Below, piece after piece: positions 12,499 through 24,400 of a DNA stretch of 64,000 bases. Source of the stretch: Colias croceus. Taxonomy: Eukaryota; Arthropoda; Insecta; Lepidoptera; Pieridae. The stretch lies in assembly GCF_905220415.1 (NCBI RefSeq), contig NC_059555.1, forward strand, positions 2,852,001 to 2,916,000, read 5' to 3'. Below the pieces are notes generated by a model. That model was not told where the DNA came from, ran no database searches, and saw nothing but the letters and a program-made list of their open reading frames with translations. How positions within the stretch are numbered: position 1 is the stretch's first letter; the number at the start of each line of letters is the position of its first letter. The translations under genes and the position numbers were made by a program.

Positions 12499-15400
12499 TG
12501 GAGTTTGTTAAGTATTTTATTTTTTGTTTCTTTGTACTTCTTACACTGCAATAAATAATAGTCTTAATTTTGTAAAATCAAAATATATTCATGTAACATC
12601 GGAAGAGACTAGTTTCCCACAACACAGGGTATCCTAGTGTGGGGACTAGGGTATCTTTATTACGTGCCCATTATTTTTATACGCAATTCTTACTGTAATC
12701 AATTTTATTGTACTACACTTTGATAAAACAAATAAATGATTTATTTATTATTTATTATTATTATTAATATGTGATGGGGGAAGAATGTTAATACAGGGTG
12801 GGGGAGGTTTTAGTTGTATATGGGACACGCCTGGTAAAACACTTGGTTGTATTCGTCGCATGATGTCAGTACAATTCCACGACGTGCGTTTCACCGCACA
12901 GCCGCGTTTGCACGCACAGCGAGCGTTGCGTTTTGAGGCTACATTAATATGCAAATCAGCAATTTCGGATCCTAGATATTTAAGACTTAAAACTGACAAT
13001 CAAAGATGGAAAGTGAAATTCGTATGGAGGTAAATATACTTTTCGACCACGATGCATTGCGTACAAATTTTTCGCTCAAAGTTCAAATTTCGATTTTTGT
13101 CTTTACATATACATGCATAGTTCATATAAATATCCAATCTGATTAATATAAAACCATATCTAACTTCTGTGTATTTTCCTAAGGTTTTATCAGAGAACAC
13201 AGAAATCGCTACTGGTTTCATCGAACAAAACAACGAACCGCAACCACCCATGGAAGTAGAGAATGAAGCATTTGATCTCACTTCTGAGGATATTTACAAG
13301 CTATTGTCTACCAAGGACTGTGCTTACACGTAAGAATTATTTAAAAATACTTATAATATTTGAGATTTCTAAATTCCAATTTATTTCATGTTCTGAATAA
13401 GAAATATCTTATTTGAGACAGCAAATACAGAACAAATAAAAGTAACTTAAAATAACAGAATTAAATAAAAAAGAGCGTGAGTGCCGAACACACGTGTCAG
13501 AAGTGAAACTTCTTTGGCAATATTCAAAGATATCAATATCGTCCTAACTCAATGACGTGCGGTATTGGCATGACGCGACCTTGAATTTTTACCCTCAATG
13601 CACAAAAAGAAGTTTCACATCAAAAACAAACAAAAAAACATCAAAAAGTGAATCCATAATACTTACAAAGAAAATAAAATTATTTGCAGCGGTGAGTTCC
13701 AAAGTATCAAAAATGCCAACATTGACATATCCCACGCTAAAATATATTGGAGAAATAACTGGGTGACTCTCATCGATAGTCTCATACAAATGAATATTCT
13801 CAAACAAAATGGAAGATGTGAACTTGAATTTATTAGAGAAATTAATGTTAATGTTGGTGAAATTAAAGCTGTTAAAGTAGATGATAGTGAAGAAATTGTT
13901 GATGCTACTGTTTCGGATGTGTATCAAACTTCCAGGTATGCTATTTTTAAAATCAGTTAATCAAATTCGATAATTTTACAGATTTGTCAAATCGTGCTGA
14001 TATAGGCAGAGGAAAAGAAAGAAAAGGAAAATTACGAGAATTTTTTTCTTAACAAAATATAAAACAAGTGATAACTGCGTTAAAAACAACCGACTTCAAA
14101 CTTGCACTTGCAAAATTTACAAATACCTACAGACAAAAATGCTCATAAAATAAAAACTACTGGGCCTATCCGAATAAAATTCGACACCATCCCGCATCGA
14201 ACAAAAAAAGAATCACGTAAATCGGTTCAGAAACCTCGGAGTAATCGGTGTACATACATAAAAAAAAAAATATACCGGCCGAATTGATAACCTCCTCCTT
14301 TTTTTTGAAGTCGGTTAAAAAAACGTGTGACACTAACAAAAATTGTGCCTTTATTACTAAATCAACATAATAATACTGATTGTGATTTTAGATGTCCTGG
14401 AGTAATAATGAAGAACATAAGGTTCCGTAGTTTACCTCTGAGTAAAGATCCAATTGCATTGAAGGAGCATAAATTCGTTCCACATTTCCCGAAAGAAACT
14501 TATAGTGTAAGTATTATAATACTTTTTACTATACTAATTTTTTAAACTATATTTTTAAATGCTCAAAATATTTTCTGTTTAATGGCTGATTGAGTACCCA
14601 AAAACAAAAAACGAAGTGAAGCACTCGGGGACTGCCGCGGTAAAGCTATTGCATGCTATGCCTTCAAGCCACACCTCCGCCCGTCGGAGTGGGGAGTGTG
14701 AGGTTTTTTCGTTACGGAATTTCTCGATTTGGTCCCCGCGCTCAAGGCCCGCGATAGAAGCTATGCAATAGCTTAAAAATGTATTTCATGACAATAAATA
14801 CTTTCATAGCATTATAATTTTTAACAGGAGGCTTCTGCGATCACAGTTTTCTTGCAAATAGTAGCTGAAAACTTGAATAAGGATACCATCAACGTTCTAG
14901 TTGTGAAAGATGGAACTATTTTCAATGATTTGAAGAACATTGTAAAAGATATTCCAGGATTGGAAGTGAATTTGTCAAGCATTCATAAGAACCAAATTCT
15001 ACAGCGAAAGGATACTATTGAAAATCAAGCAGATGTGTTGCTTCTGGAAAACTTGTCATTGGATGAAAATGTAAGCTTCATTTTCTATTCTTAAAAAAGA
15101 GCGTGTGTGCCGAGCACACGTGTTAGAAGTGAAACCATGACGTGACGGGACGCCATGACGGGACGCCATGACGCAACCTAGTAATTTTACTATCATTGCG
15201 CCTAAAAAGATTGTTAAAAAAAATAGTTTAAGCTTTTTTCTTAATACAAGTAAAACATTTTTTTCAGTCATCTTTTTGAAAAAGCAGTTTAAATTTCTTG
15301 TTACAAAATGACACTACCTTTTTCAGCTCTGCCAACTTTTCCACCAAATCCTACCTCGCGATTATTTCATAATCAACAAAGAGCAGCAATCGAAACAGCG

Positions 15401-18400
15401 TCCATTAACTCTATATACACCAGTTTCTGCGCAGAACATTCCAGAAGCCAGAATAGAACTAGTTCGTTGGAGACCAACTCCTAGTGGAAAAATATCTAGT
15501 GCTGTTACTGTCCATTCTTCTGAAGACCTATCGTTACTTGCATCTACTTTAGCCTTATTATCTCCTGGACAGAATTTATTAATAATTTCAACTTTCCCGA
15601 AAGTTACGGGTTTGGTAGAATTGGTTAAAGAATGGAGGAAGGAAACTAGGAGTCAAGATAAGAAGATATTCTTGGTTGAATTTAACCATAAGGTGTCAAA
15701 CGACCAGTGCTTGAATGGATTGCCCGAGTTGAATCTTATGTTCAATGTTTATAATCATGTACGTAGTATTGTTTTTATAAAAAGTGTATCGCTTTTAATC
15801 ATTCGATATGGACGTAATGTAGAAAAGGAAGTATAAAATGTGCAATTCGTTTATTTAGGGCGGTCTTTAACATAGCATAACATAAAAAAAATAGTTTATT
15901 TCGTTTCTAAATTTTACACAATATGAAGAAGTAGGGCCCTCCTAGTAAGTTATAAAACCTGTGTCGGGAGGACCCGCTCCTCCTTAACTTCATAGCATCA
16001 CAGGAATTAACATATTATTACATTATGTATTTAATATAGACAAATACATCATTCCTAAATCATTGGCTTCATAATTAAAAATTTTAGTACTGATCTCATC
16101 TTTTTTCCTTTTTTAAGACTTAATTTAATTTAACAGGGTATTTGGGGCGGCAAATATTATCTACCAATAGAAAAGTACTCTCAATCAACAAAGGATGTGA
16201 TGTTAACAACTACTCGCGTTGGAGATATTAATGCATTATCTTGGGTAGAAGCGCCTGAATTGTATGGACCTGGTATGGATGTAAAGGTTAGCTCTTTTTG
16301 TATTATTTCTAGCTACATATTTAATTGTAAGGCGTGGTTTATTTTCAGCAAAAGGTATTTTAAGGAGTCCAATAATTTTTGCATTTTGAATCATTGAGTT
16401 ACTATGTACCTACTACGTAATAGAGAGCACATCGCTACTTGTACACTATTTGTAACACGAGTTAGAGTCAATCGTCTCAAACCATTTTTTTTGTTACATT
16501 GATTGGTTTTAATTTTTATAAGTAACTAGCTGCTCCGCGCGGTTTAACGCCCGTGGCTCCACTCCTGTTGGTCATAGTGTGATGATATATTATAGCCTAT
16601 AACCTTCCTCGATTAATGGGCTATCTAACACCGAAAGAATTTTTCAAATCGCAGATTTTTTTCCCGAGATTAGCGCGTTCAAACAAACAAACAAAATCTT
16701 CAGCTTTATAATATTAGTATAGATTAGTATAGATAAGAGGCAGAATTTCTACAAAGTGTATGGCGCCGCGCTTGTCGCATAGATTTTGTTCGTGGTGTCC
16801 TCTCTATACGTAGTAATAACTTAATGTTTTGAATAGGGTCAATTTATTCATTTCTGTATTTTGTATAATATTTTGTTGTACTTTATATTTTGTTACATTT
16901 ACGTTCCTCCATTATCTACAAATTATTATTTTCTAGGTACATTACGCTACACTGAATACCCTTGATGCTAAAAGGTGTACTGGTGTCGTACCAATCAATT
17001 CAGATGTTCTCAGCTTTGGTATGGATTTCAGTGGTGTTACTGACAGGTATTTATTTTGTATATATATTGATTATTTTAATACTGTCTGAAATTCCGATTT
17101 CCTTTTTTTTAATATAATGGAAATAGAAAATATATTTATTTTGGAAAACGGCAAAGACTATAAATTCATTTTAAATTTTTAATGCACTTCTTTTTTGCGC
17201 GTGTAGTGTTTGTATGGTATCTGATTTGGTCAAAGGCTGAAAACGCTTACTGAGCAAAAAAAGCTAACAACGCTAAAAATATCTAAATCGCGAAATTCGT
17301 GACGTCACTATAAATTAATAAAATGCTTGCTATTATAAATTCATGCTAATCATGATACTTAAAAAAATATATTCTTGTTAAAACACTCGATATGACAAAT
17401 GAACATAATGATCATGTAGTAAATCCATACAAACAATTTAATTTTACGTTTCACACAAGTGCATCCGGGTAGTTTCTTAGTGTCGATTTAAATCAAAACA
17501 TCAGATACCAGGCGAGCAGACGTTACAGGGAGATTGTTATTTCACTATGAACTTGTGCGCAATTCAGTTTACAGTTTACACACTGATGCAATTTAATTTC
17601 ATTGATATGGAGGCTTTGCACGCGGCTTTCCATATCGATTTTGTCTCTTAACGATTGATATTTTGTAAATCTTTATCAAATTTAGGGATACGTGAAAATA
17701 TATTGTTTTAATGCTAATTAAAGACGAGAAATCCATAGCAAAATGACAAGGTAAGTTTTTGAAGTGAAACTTCTTTATCGGGGTTGGAAAAAAAATTAGT
17801 GTAACATTTTTTCGTTACGCGTGACATTTTTCCGTTACGCGCCATTTTTTTCTTATTCCTACCACGCGTGACTCGACGTATTTCTGTAAAGTTGCGTAGA
17901 GTTAATTATTTTTTTTTAAATATAAGGTCATAAAGAAGTTTCACTTCTTACGTGTGTACACTTGTGACTAGTACACGCCACATTATTTCTTGTATGAAGA
18001 TATACAATGCTATTTGAATTAATTATCAGCTGAGTTTGAAAATTTTGACTACAATTGAAACATAAAATAACTCTAATATAATATATCAATGGTGGACTAA
18101 GGAAATTAACTCGTATTACATGAATTCCAAATTAGGTAATTAATAAATAAACTAGGACATTACAAATTATTTTTATATAGATAAAAATGAACGAGATAGC
18201 ATACCTTAGGCACGCCCCTTGTTTACAAAAGTGTCCCGTAGGCCGTAACTCATAACATTGTACCAGGATGCTATGGGTGGAAAGAGGTTTAGCGAAGCTT
18301 GTTCAATATTGCATACATACAGTTAGGAAATTGGAAACATTCATTAAAATAAGTATTTAAACTTAATAATTAAGACGTTCTCTTAAAATTTGGTATTGCC

Positions 18401-21400
18401 TGAAAATAAAGTGTGAATCTAGTGTTTGAAAGTACCTACGTCGATAGTTAATAATTAATATGGGTATAGGAAATACTATGCAGGTACTTCGATAAGAAAA
18501 TATATTGTTTGTGATTGCTTGTTGGAAAAATGGTGAAATCTTGTCGTAAATGATTAAACACGAGTATTGTGTATCTCGAAAATAGGTAATACTTTCTATA
18601 CCAAAATTGCATTAATTCAGTAATCTTGGGAGTTCCGATTTACACTATTTGGATACAAATGTTAAACTTTAAAAATCCATGAGACAACAAGTTTCGTGAG
18701 CTCCTCATCCACTAGGTACTTCCATTCTCTGGAGAAAGTCATAACAATATACCAGGTTGTCATAAAATAAAAGAGTTAACTGGGTAAAGAAAATCAATAT
18801 ACGGGAGAGCGTTTGTTTACATTACTTGCCTGTAAATCATAACAATGTACTCGGATTGCATCATTACATAGGAATAAATTTATTAATTTTTAACTTTTGT
18901 TTTATTTAATGATTTGGTTGCCATTTATAATTTTTCATAAAATATAACTATAATATCTATTGCTAAGATCTATTGTTAACTATCATTTTTAAAATATACC
19001 GAAGAAACTAAGTAACAAAAATGCCGCAGCATGTTAACAAAAATGCCGCAGCGCTTAGAAGGTTTTTCTTTATATAAATAATCATTTTTTATAATACCTA
19101 ATGAAGAAAAGAGTGTGTACTTATGTACACGCGTTAGAAGTTATACTTCTTTGGCGTATGGAAAAAAAAAACTAGAATATACAACTTGAACATAGTTATC
19201 AATTTTCATACCACCTAGAACTAACTTCATGCTGTTAAATTTAGGTGTCGGTGTGCGCATCGTAAAAATTCACTCTCATCATTTTTCTCCATCGCGCCAA
19301 TAGAAGTATAACTTCAAAAGTGTTTTTATTGTGTAACTAAAGTTTTCACTGAAAACGAGTTAATGCGGGTCAACGTGTTAACTAATTCCGGTGATGGCGC
19401 TATAGCTTCGTTATTTCCCATCTCGTCTTAAAGCAGTATTAATTCCACACATTATTACGTAATATTGCGTACCTATTAAGGAATTAATACTGCCTTAAGA
19501 CGTTATGGTACAATGACGTATAACTTTAAAACATCATAGCGGTGTCCGCGTGATGGGTCTGGTATCAGGCGGGTCAGCTCGAAGCCGCGTGCGCGCGCCC
19601 CGCAAGCAGGTGTGGCCGGTGCCAGCGCACTGGACGCTGGAGGACGCCGCCACCGTGCCGCTCGCGTATACCCTCGCCTTCTATTGTTTGGTGAGTTATG
19701 ATATCTAAATCTACCGGTAGTAGTTAGCTCATGTATTTGTATTGCCTTAGTTGCGCAATTCAGAACGCATTGTTAGATATCATTTTTAAGACATTCTTTG
19801 GGCCTAAGTTTTTCAACGCTATTCATTTGCTCCCATACCCATGCATATTTAGATTCTTACGCCATTTAGTTCTGGCAGTTAGCTTAGCATGATTTGGTTA
19901 GTAATTACGACGTTGAATTATTTAGTTCGATTTTTTCTACTCTTAAATCAATCGGCTGTATGAATATTTTCATTAGTTATTTTTTTCCTTGTGTGTTATT
20001 ATGTGTTCTTAAAACAGCTATAGTTGCGCAGAACTTTTCTATTTGTCTGCATAAACAACATTTTCAAACCCTACAACAAAAGTTTTCACTCATTTATCTA
20101 CAAACACACTGCTTCTTCAAAGACTTTGCTAGAAGGTCATTATTCACATTAATCAACTAGCACCTCACTAAAACTATTACAAACACACAGACAAACAAAG
20201 TACAACTGCGCCGCGGTATGCGCATCCTAGTACACGGTGGTACAGGCGCGCTGGCACAGGCGGCCATCTCCATCGCGCTTGCTTGCGACTGTGAAGTGTT
20301 CACCACTGTCAGCGATGTGAAGAAGAAGCAGTTTGTTAGGAAACTGTTTCCGCAGTTGCCAGGTAGGTTAAGGGAGAATTTTTTTTATGTAAATTTTGTT
20401 CTTATTGTTGAGAGTAAAATTTCAGGGTTGCGTCACGTCATGGAATAAGGCGATGATTTTGGTATCTTTGAATCTTGCCAAAGAAGTTTCACTTCTGAAA
20501 TGTTCTTTTTTTCAATATTGTGATCGACTATAGTAATGAGATGGAAATAGTTTTGTCAAAATTTAATAAATTGTTTAAACAAATTGTACCTGATATTCAA
20601 ATTCATTGAGATTTTCAACACTCAGCTAATTCCAGGCAGATAATCTCCACAGTTTAATTCTTATTATTCATCGATAAATAATTGCTCTAAGAATTATCTT
20701 TCTGTGGATTTAAAAAATATCCATCACAATTCACACTATGATGTCTATTTCAGAGGACCACATCGGCAACTCGCGTGATCACACCTTCGCCGACATGGTG
20801 CTGTCTCTCACTAACGGAAAGGGCTGCGATATCGTCATCAGTGGTCTCTCTAATGAATTCAAAAATGTAATTTCGACTAATTTATTCCATAATTATCTAA
20901 ACTAATATTATCAGAGAGAAGAATTGTAGTTTTTAAATCAAATTGTAATAAATGAATTACAATTTCTAATGGTGATTTGAAATAATTCACCATTCAACTA
21001 CTACATCAAATTATTCCTGGCTTTCACACTTATTATTTATATTTTATTTAACCATCTTCACTTCCTCCAATAAATACCTACTTAACTCCCTCCACTTAAT
21101 TTACGATCTGTTTTGTCCTTTATTGCAATATTAATTTATTTTAATTTACTATTCCTCCAACCAGACGTCAATCAGATGCCTCGGCGAGTACGGCATCATG
21201 TACGACACAAGTCTCTTACACGACCGTGATAATTTCATCCTCGGGATGAACAGCTTCACAAAGTGCAGGTCCTTCGCTACGTTGGACCTGGCTGGTGTGC
21301 TGGCTGATGAACATGAGATGAAGGTAGGATTTTTTTATATTATGTAGGTAGTTTTATAAAATTCTATGGTTATGATGATTTTTGACAATTGATGAAGTAG

Positions 21401-24400
21401 GTAGGTGGGAAAAAGTATTTTTATTAAGTTATTATACTTTAAAAAGTATTTTCAAAGTATACCTAGTTGATTTTGATTTTGTTTTTGATCAAATGACCAA
21501 ATTTACACCGGCAATTGTCGGACAATAAAAATAAATTCTGACTGAGTGGAACTATTTTTATATTATAGATTACCCGTGTATTATTATTTATAGAATTTTC
21601 GTACGCGTTTACGTTTAACTCAGGGTGCTATTGCCTCCCGAATGCGTTTTGATGGAAGCCGTTTTGGCGAACACTATAGTTCTTTATCTATACATATAAT
21701 AAATCTGTAGAAGGGTTGATTCTGTATATTGAAAATATTGAAAAAATAAATAGCAGGGGATGTTACTGGATCGATACCAAAGCCAAATATATTTTGATTA
21801 TAAAAATTTTTGTCTGTCTGTTTGTATATATTCAAACATCACGTGAAAACTAACGATTCTATTTCGATGAAATATGTAAACCAATTTACGATGATAACTA
21901 AAACTACGTACCTACATACTATAATATTTACAAAATTATTTACAAATAACTGATTGGAAGTTTTACAAATGATGAATATGAATAGATTTCTGTTGACTTA
22001 CGACATGACACTGCGATTTATTTTACGTATCAAATATTGCATCGGCGTTGTCAAACAACAACATACTTGAAAAAAATGTTTTTAAAGAGCTAGCGCGCAC
22101 GCAACTTTTTTCTCCGCAACTATTTTGTCTCTCCAGTCTCCACCCATGGGCTAGTATGAAAGTGCGCGCACGTAGCGACGCAACTCCCCATACAATTGAT
22201 GGGAGAGTTTATATCTGACGGACAATTTAACATTTTAAAACAGTCAACAACATTCAATTTGTAATGAAATGCTACAATAGAGCGCGTTATGAACAGAGGC
22301 TGCAAGTGCTAGTGAGCGAGGGCATAGCGCGCGGCTACGTGCGGCCGCTGTCCCGCGTGGTGGTGGGCGGCAGTGAAGCAGCCCGCGCGCTGCGCCTGCT
22401 CGCCGCCGCCCGCCAGCGCGGCCGCGTGCTGCTCGACCTGCAGCCGCCGCTGCTGCACGTGCACACCAGGTGAGCGCACACTGCGGGGAGACAGGTCACA
22501 GCAGCGGGCAGGAAGCTTTCAATTAGTTTATTTATTAATTTTCTTATTCTATACTTTAACATGTTTATTCATTCATCAGTCAACAATTTTTAAAGTTATT
22601 CTGTATATTTTTTATTAATAAGCTAAATTCAAATTCATAGAATTTGAATTTAGCATGTTTATTCATTCACTCAATCAAACCATTCTTTAACGTATTCTGT
22701 ATAAATTGACAAGAAATACAAAAACAAACACACACCCACACACACTTTTATATATTTGTAAAATTCGTAAGGATTTATTAACAGTCAAAATAACTAATAA
22801 CCAGGGTCCAATACTCTGCCGAGAGCAGTCACATAATCCTCTCAGACGATGCAACATGCGCGATCCAGCTCGCCGACCGGCTCGCGGAGCGCGGCGCGAG
22901 GAACCTGTACATACAGACTGAAGCTTCTCGAATGTTCCACGTTAAACAGAGGTATTGTTCTAGCTGGGTACAATTTTGTAGACGTTTGAATAGATTTGAT
23001 TCGTTCCGTACTACGTAGAATTGTAAGGTAGTATTGTTCTAGCTGGGTAAAATTTTGTTGACGTTGGAATAGATTTGATTCGTTTCGTACTACGTAGAAT
23101 TGTAAGGTAGGTACTACGTATAATTGTGAAATTGTAAAAAAAGACGTGTGTCACTCGGGGACTGCCGCGGTAAAGCTATTGCATGCTATGCCTCCAAGCC
23201 CCGCCCGTCGGAGTGGGGAGCGTGAGGTTTTTTCGTTACGGAATTTCTGGATTCGGTCCCCGCGCTCAAGGCCCGCGATAGAAGCTATGCAATAGCTTAA
23301 AACTACGTAAGAATGTAAACTAGTGAATACTTACATATACTATTAACTTGTAGAAACTGCGTCAAAATGTAAACTTTTGCAAACTTGTAGAATTACAAAC
23401 TTGTAGAAACTGCGTAAACTTGTGAACTTGTAAAATCTAGTAGATATTAGGTAAGAGTACGAACTTGTAAAAGCTTTTTGATAATGAACTCAAAATTACT
23501 ACGTACAATTGCAAATTTGTAGAAACTTAATTTCTAAAAAAACAATTATTATTATTTTCCAGAATCTGGAAAGAAATGGGAATCCAAACGGTATACGATA
23601 CAAATGGACTCTGGAACAAGAACTACATTGACACCATCATCAACAAGAGTGTAGTGTTAGGTTCCATAGAGAACATCTATGTGATTGTGACAAAGGAACA
23701 AACGAACGCAGATTTTACTACTTATATGGATAAGTTGGACGTTATTGTGAAGAAACATGGTCTGTCTGTTAAGTGAGTATATGTAAATAAATAATTAACT
23801 TTCAAATTAGTACGAGATGAATTACTCCTTCTAAGCTCTGTTGGGGATCAAGAAATTTTTAATTATTCAAGGGTAGTATTTAATGATCATAATTTTATTC
23901 AGACATTAATATTACGATTATTTGACGAATTGGTCATCATCATAATCAGTTTATCTGTACATGTACTAATTGTTTGGAAATTTTCCAGGAACGTAGTGGT
24001 GCTAGATGTCAATGGTAGCTTCGGTGACGATGCATTCACAAGCGGTTCCAATATTACCGTCATCAAGATGGCAGGAAACAACCAGGTTGGTGAAAATTCA
24101 AAGAAAATTTTTTTCGGAAAAATTAAGAAAATGTATTGCTAAGATTGTCATAAATAGCATTTGAAATTTAGATGGAATTGCTTTTTTTATAATAGCATCA
24201 AGCAACTAGTAAAGAGAGCTCAGCGTACACGTTTTCTTGCTGGTTACCAAACTTTTTTAGAGTTTCTGAAAGTTGGAGAGCAGTTTCTACCAGAGAAAAC
24301 CCGGCAAAAAACGACGTGTGGCACTCGGGGACTGCCGCGGTAAAGCTATTGCATGCTATGCCTTCAAGCCACACCTCCGCCCGTCGGAGTGGGGAGCGTG

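Larger units (their letters stand above)
8706..13935 (+). other. FAS: dehydratase (DH) double hot-dog domain, four exons
   Basis: Exons 8706-8815, 10573-10763, 13184-13329 and 13690-13935. The first hot-dog has GHVIKDRTTYP, matching H-x3-G-x4-P with the catalytic His kept (8803-8805) but the Gly replaced by Asp. The second has NWVTLIDSLIQM, matching the D-x3-Q motif with the catalytic Asp kept (13775-13777). Chemically this DH could still remove water from a beta-hydroxyacyl-ACP. The introns here are large (a 1.2 kb fold-back element, then a LINE), which makes this the most transposon-expanded part of the gene. Confidence 0.86.
16937..22469 (+). other. FAS: enoyl reductase (ER) domain with altered NADPH loop, six exons
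   Basis: Exons 16937-17046, 19540-19690, 20191-20362, 20754-20866, 21165-21323 and 22297-22469. Recognisable MDR-type segments are GVRVMGLVSGG, VWPVPAHWTLEDAATVPLAY and RILVHGGTGALAQAAI. The family NADPH loop is usually H-x-G-S/T-G-G-V-G-Q-A-A; here it is HGGTGALAQAA (about 20230-20262), with the last two loop glycines replaced. The exons at 19540 and 22297 are very GC-rich at third positions, unlike the linker exons before them. ER reduces the enoyl-ACP double bond in active synthases; activity here is doubtful. Confidence 0.86.

Noticed and set aside
13595..13927. 110-residue minus-strand frame
   Set aside because: Antisense shadow of FAS exon 14 (13690-13935), which has splice sites and DH homology.
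22264..22473. Separate small gene starting MKCYNRARYEQRLQVL
   Set aside because: The part after the AG at 22295-22296 is FAS exon 24 with correct phase; the upstream part is intron.
22335..22562. Minus-strand Arg/Ser-rich frame
   Set aside because: Antisense shadow of the GC-rich FAS exon 24.
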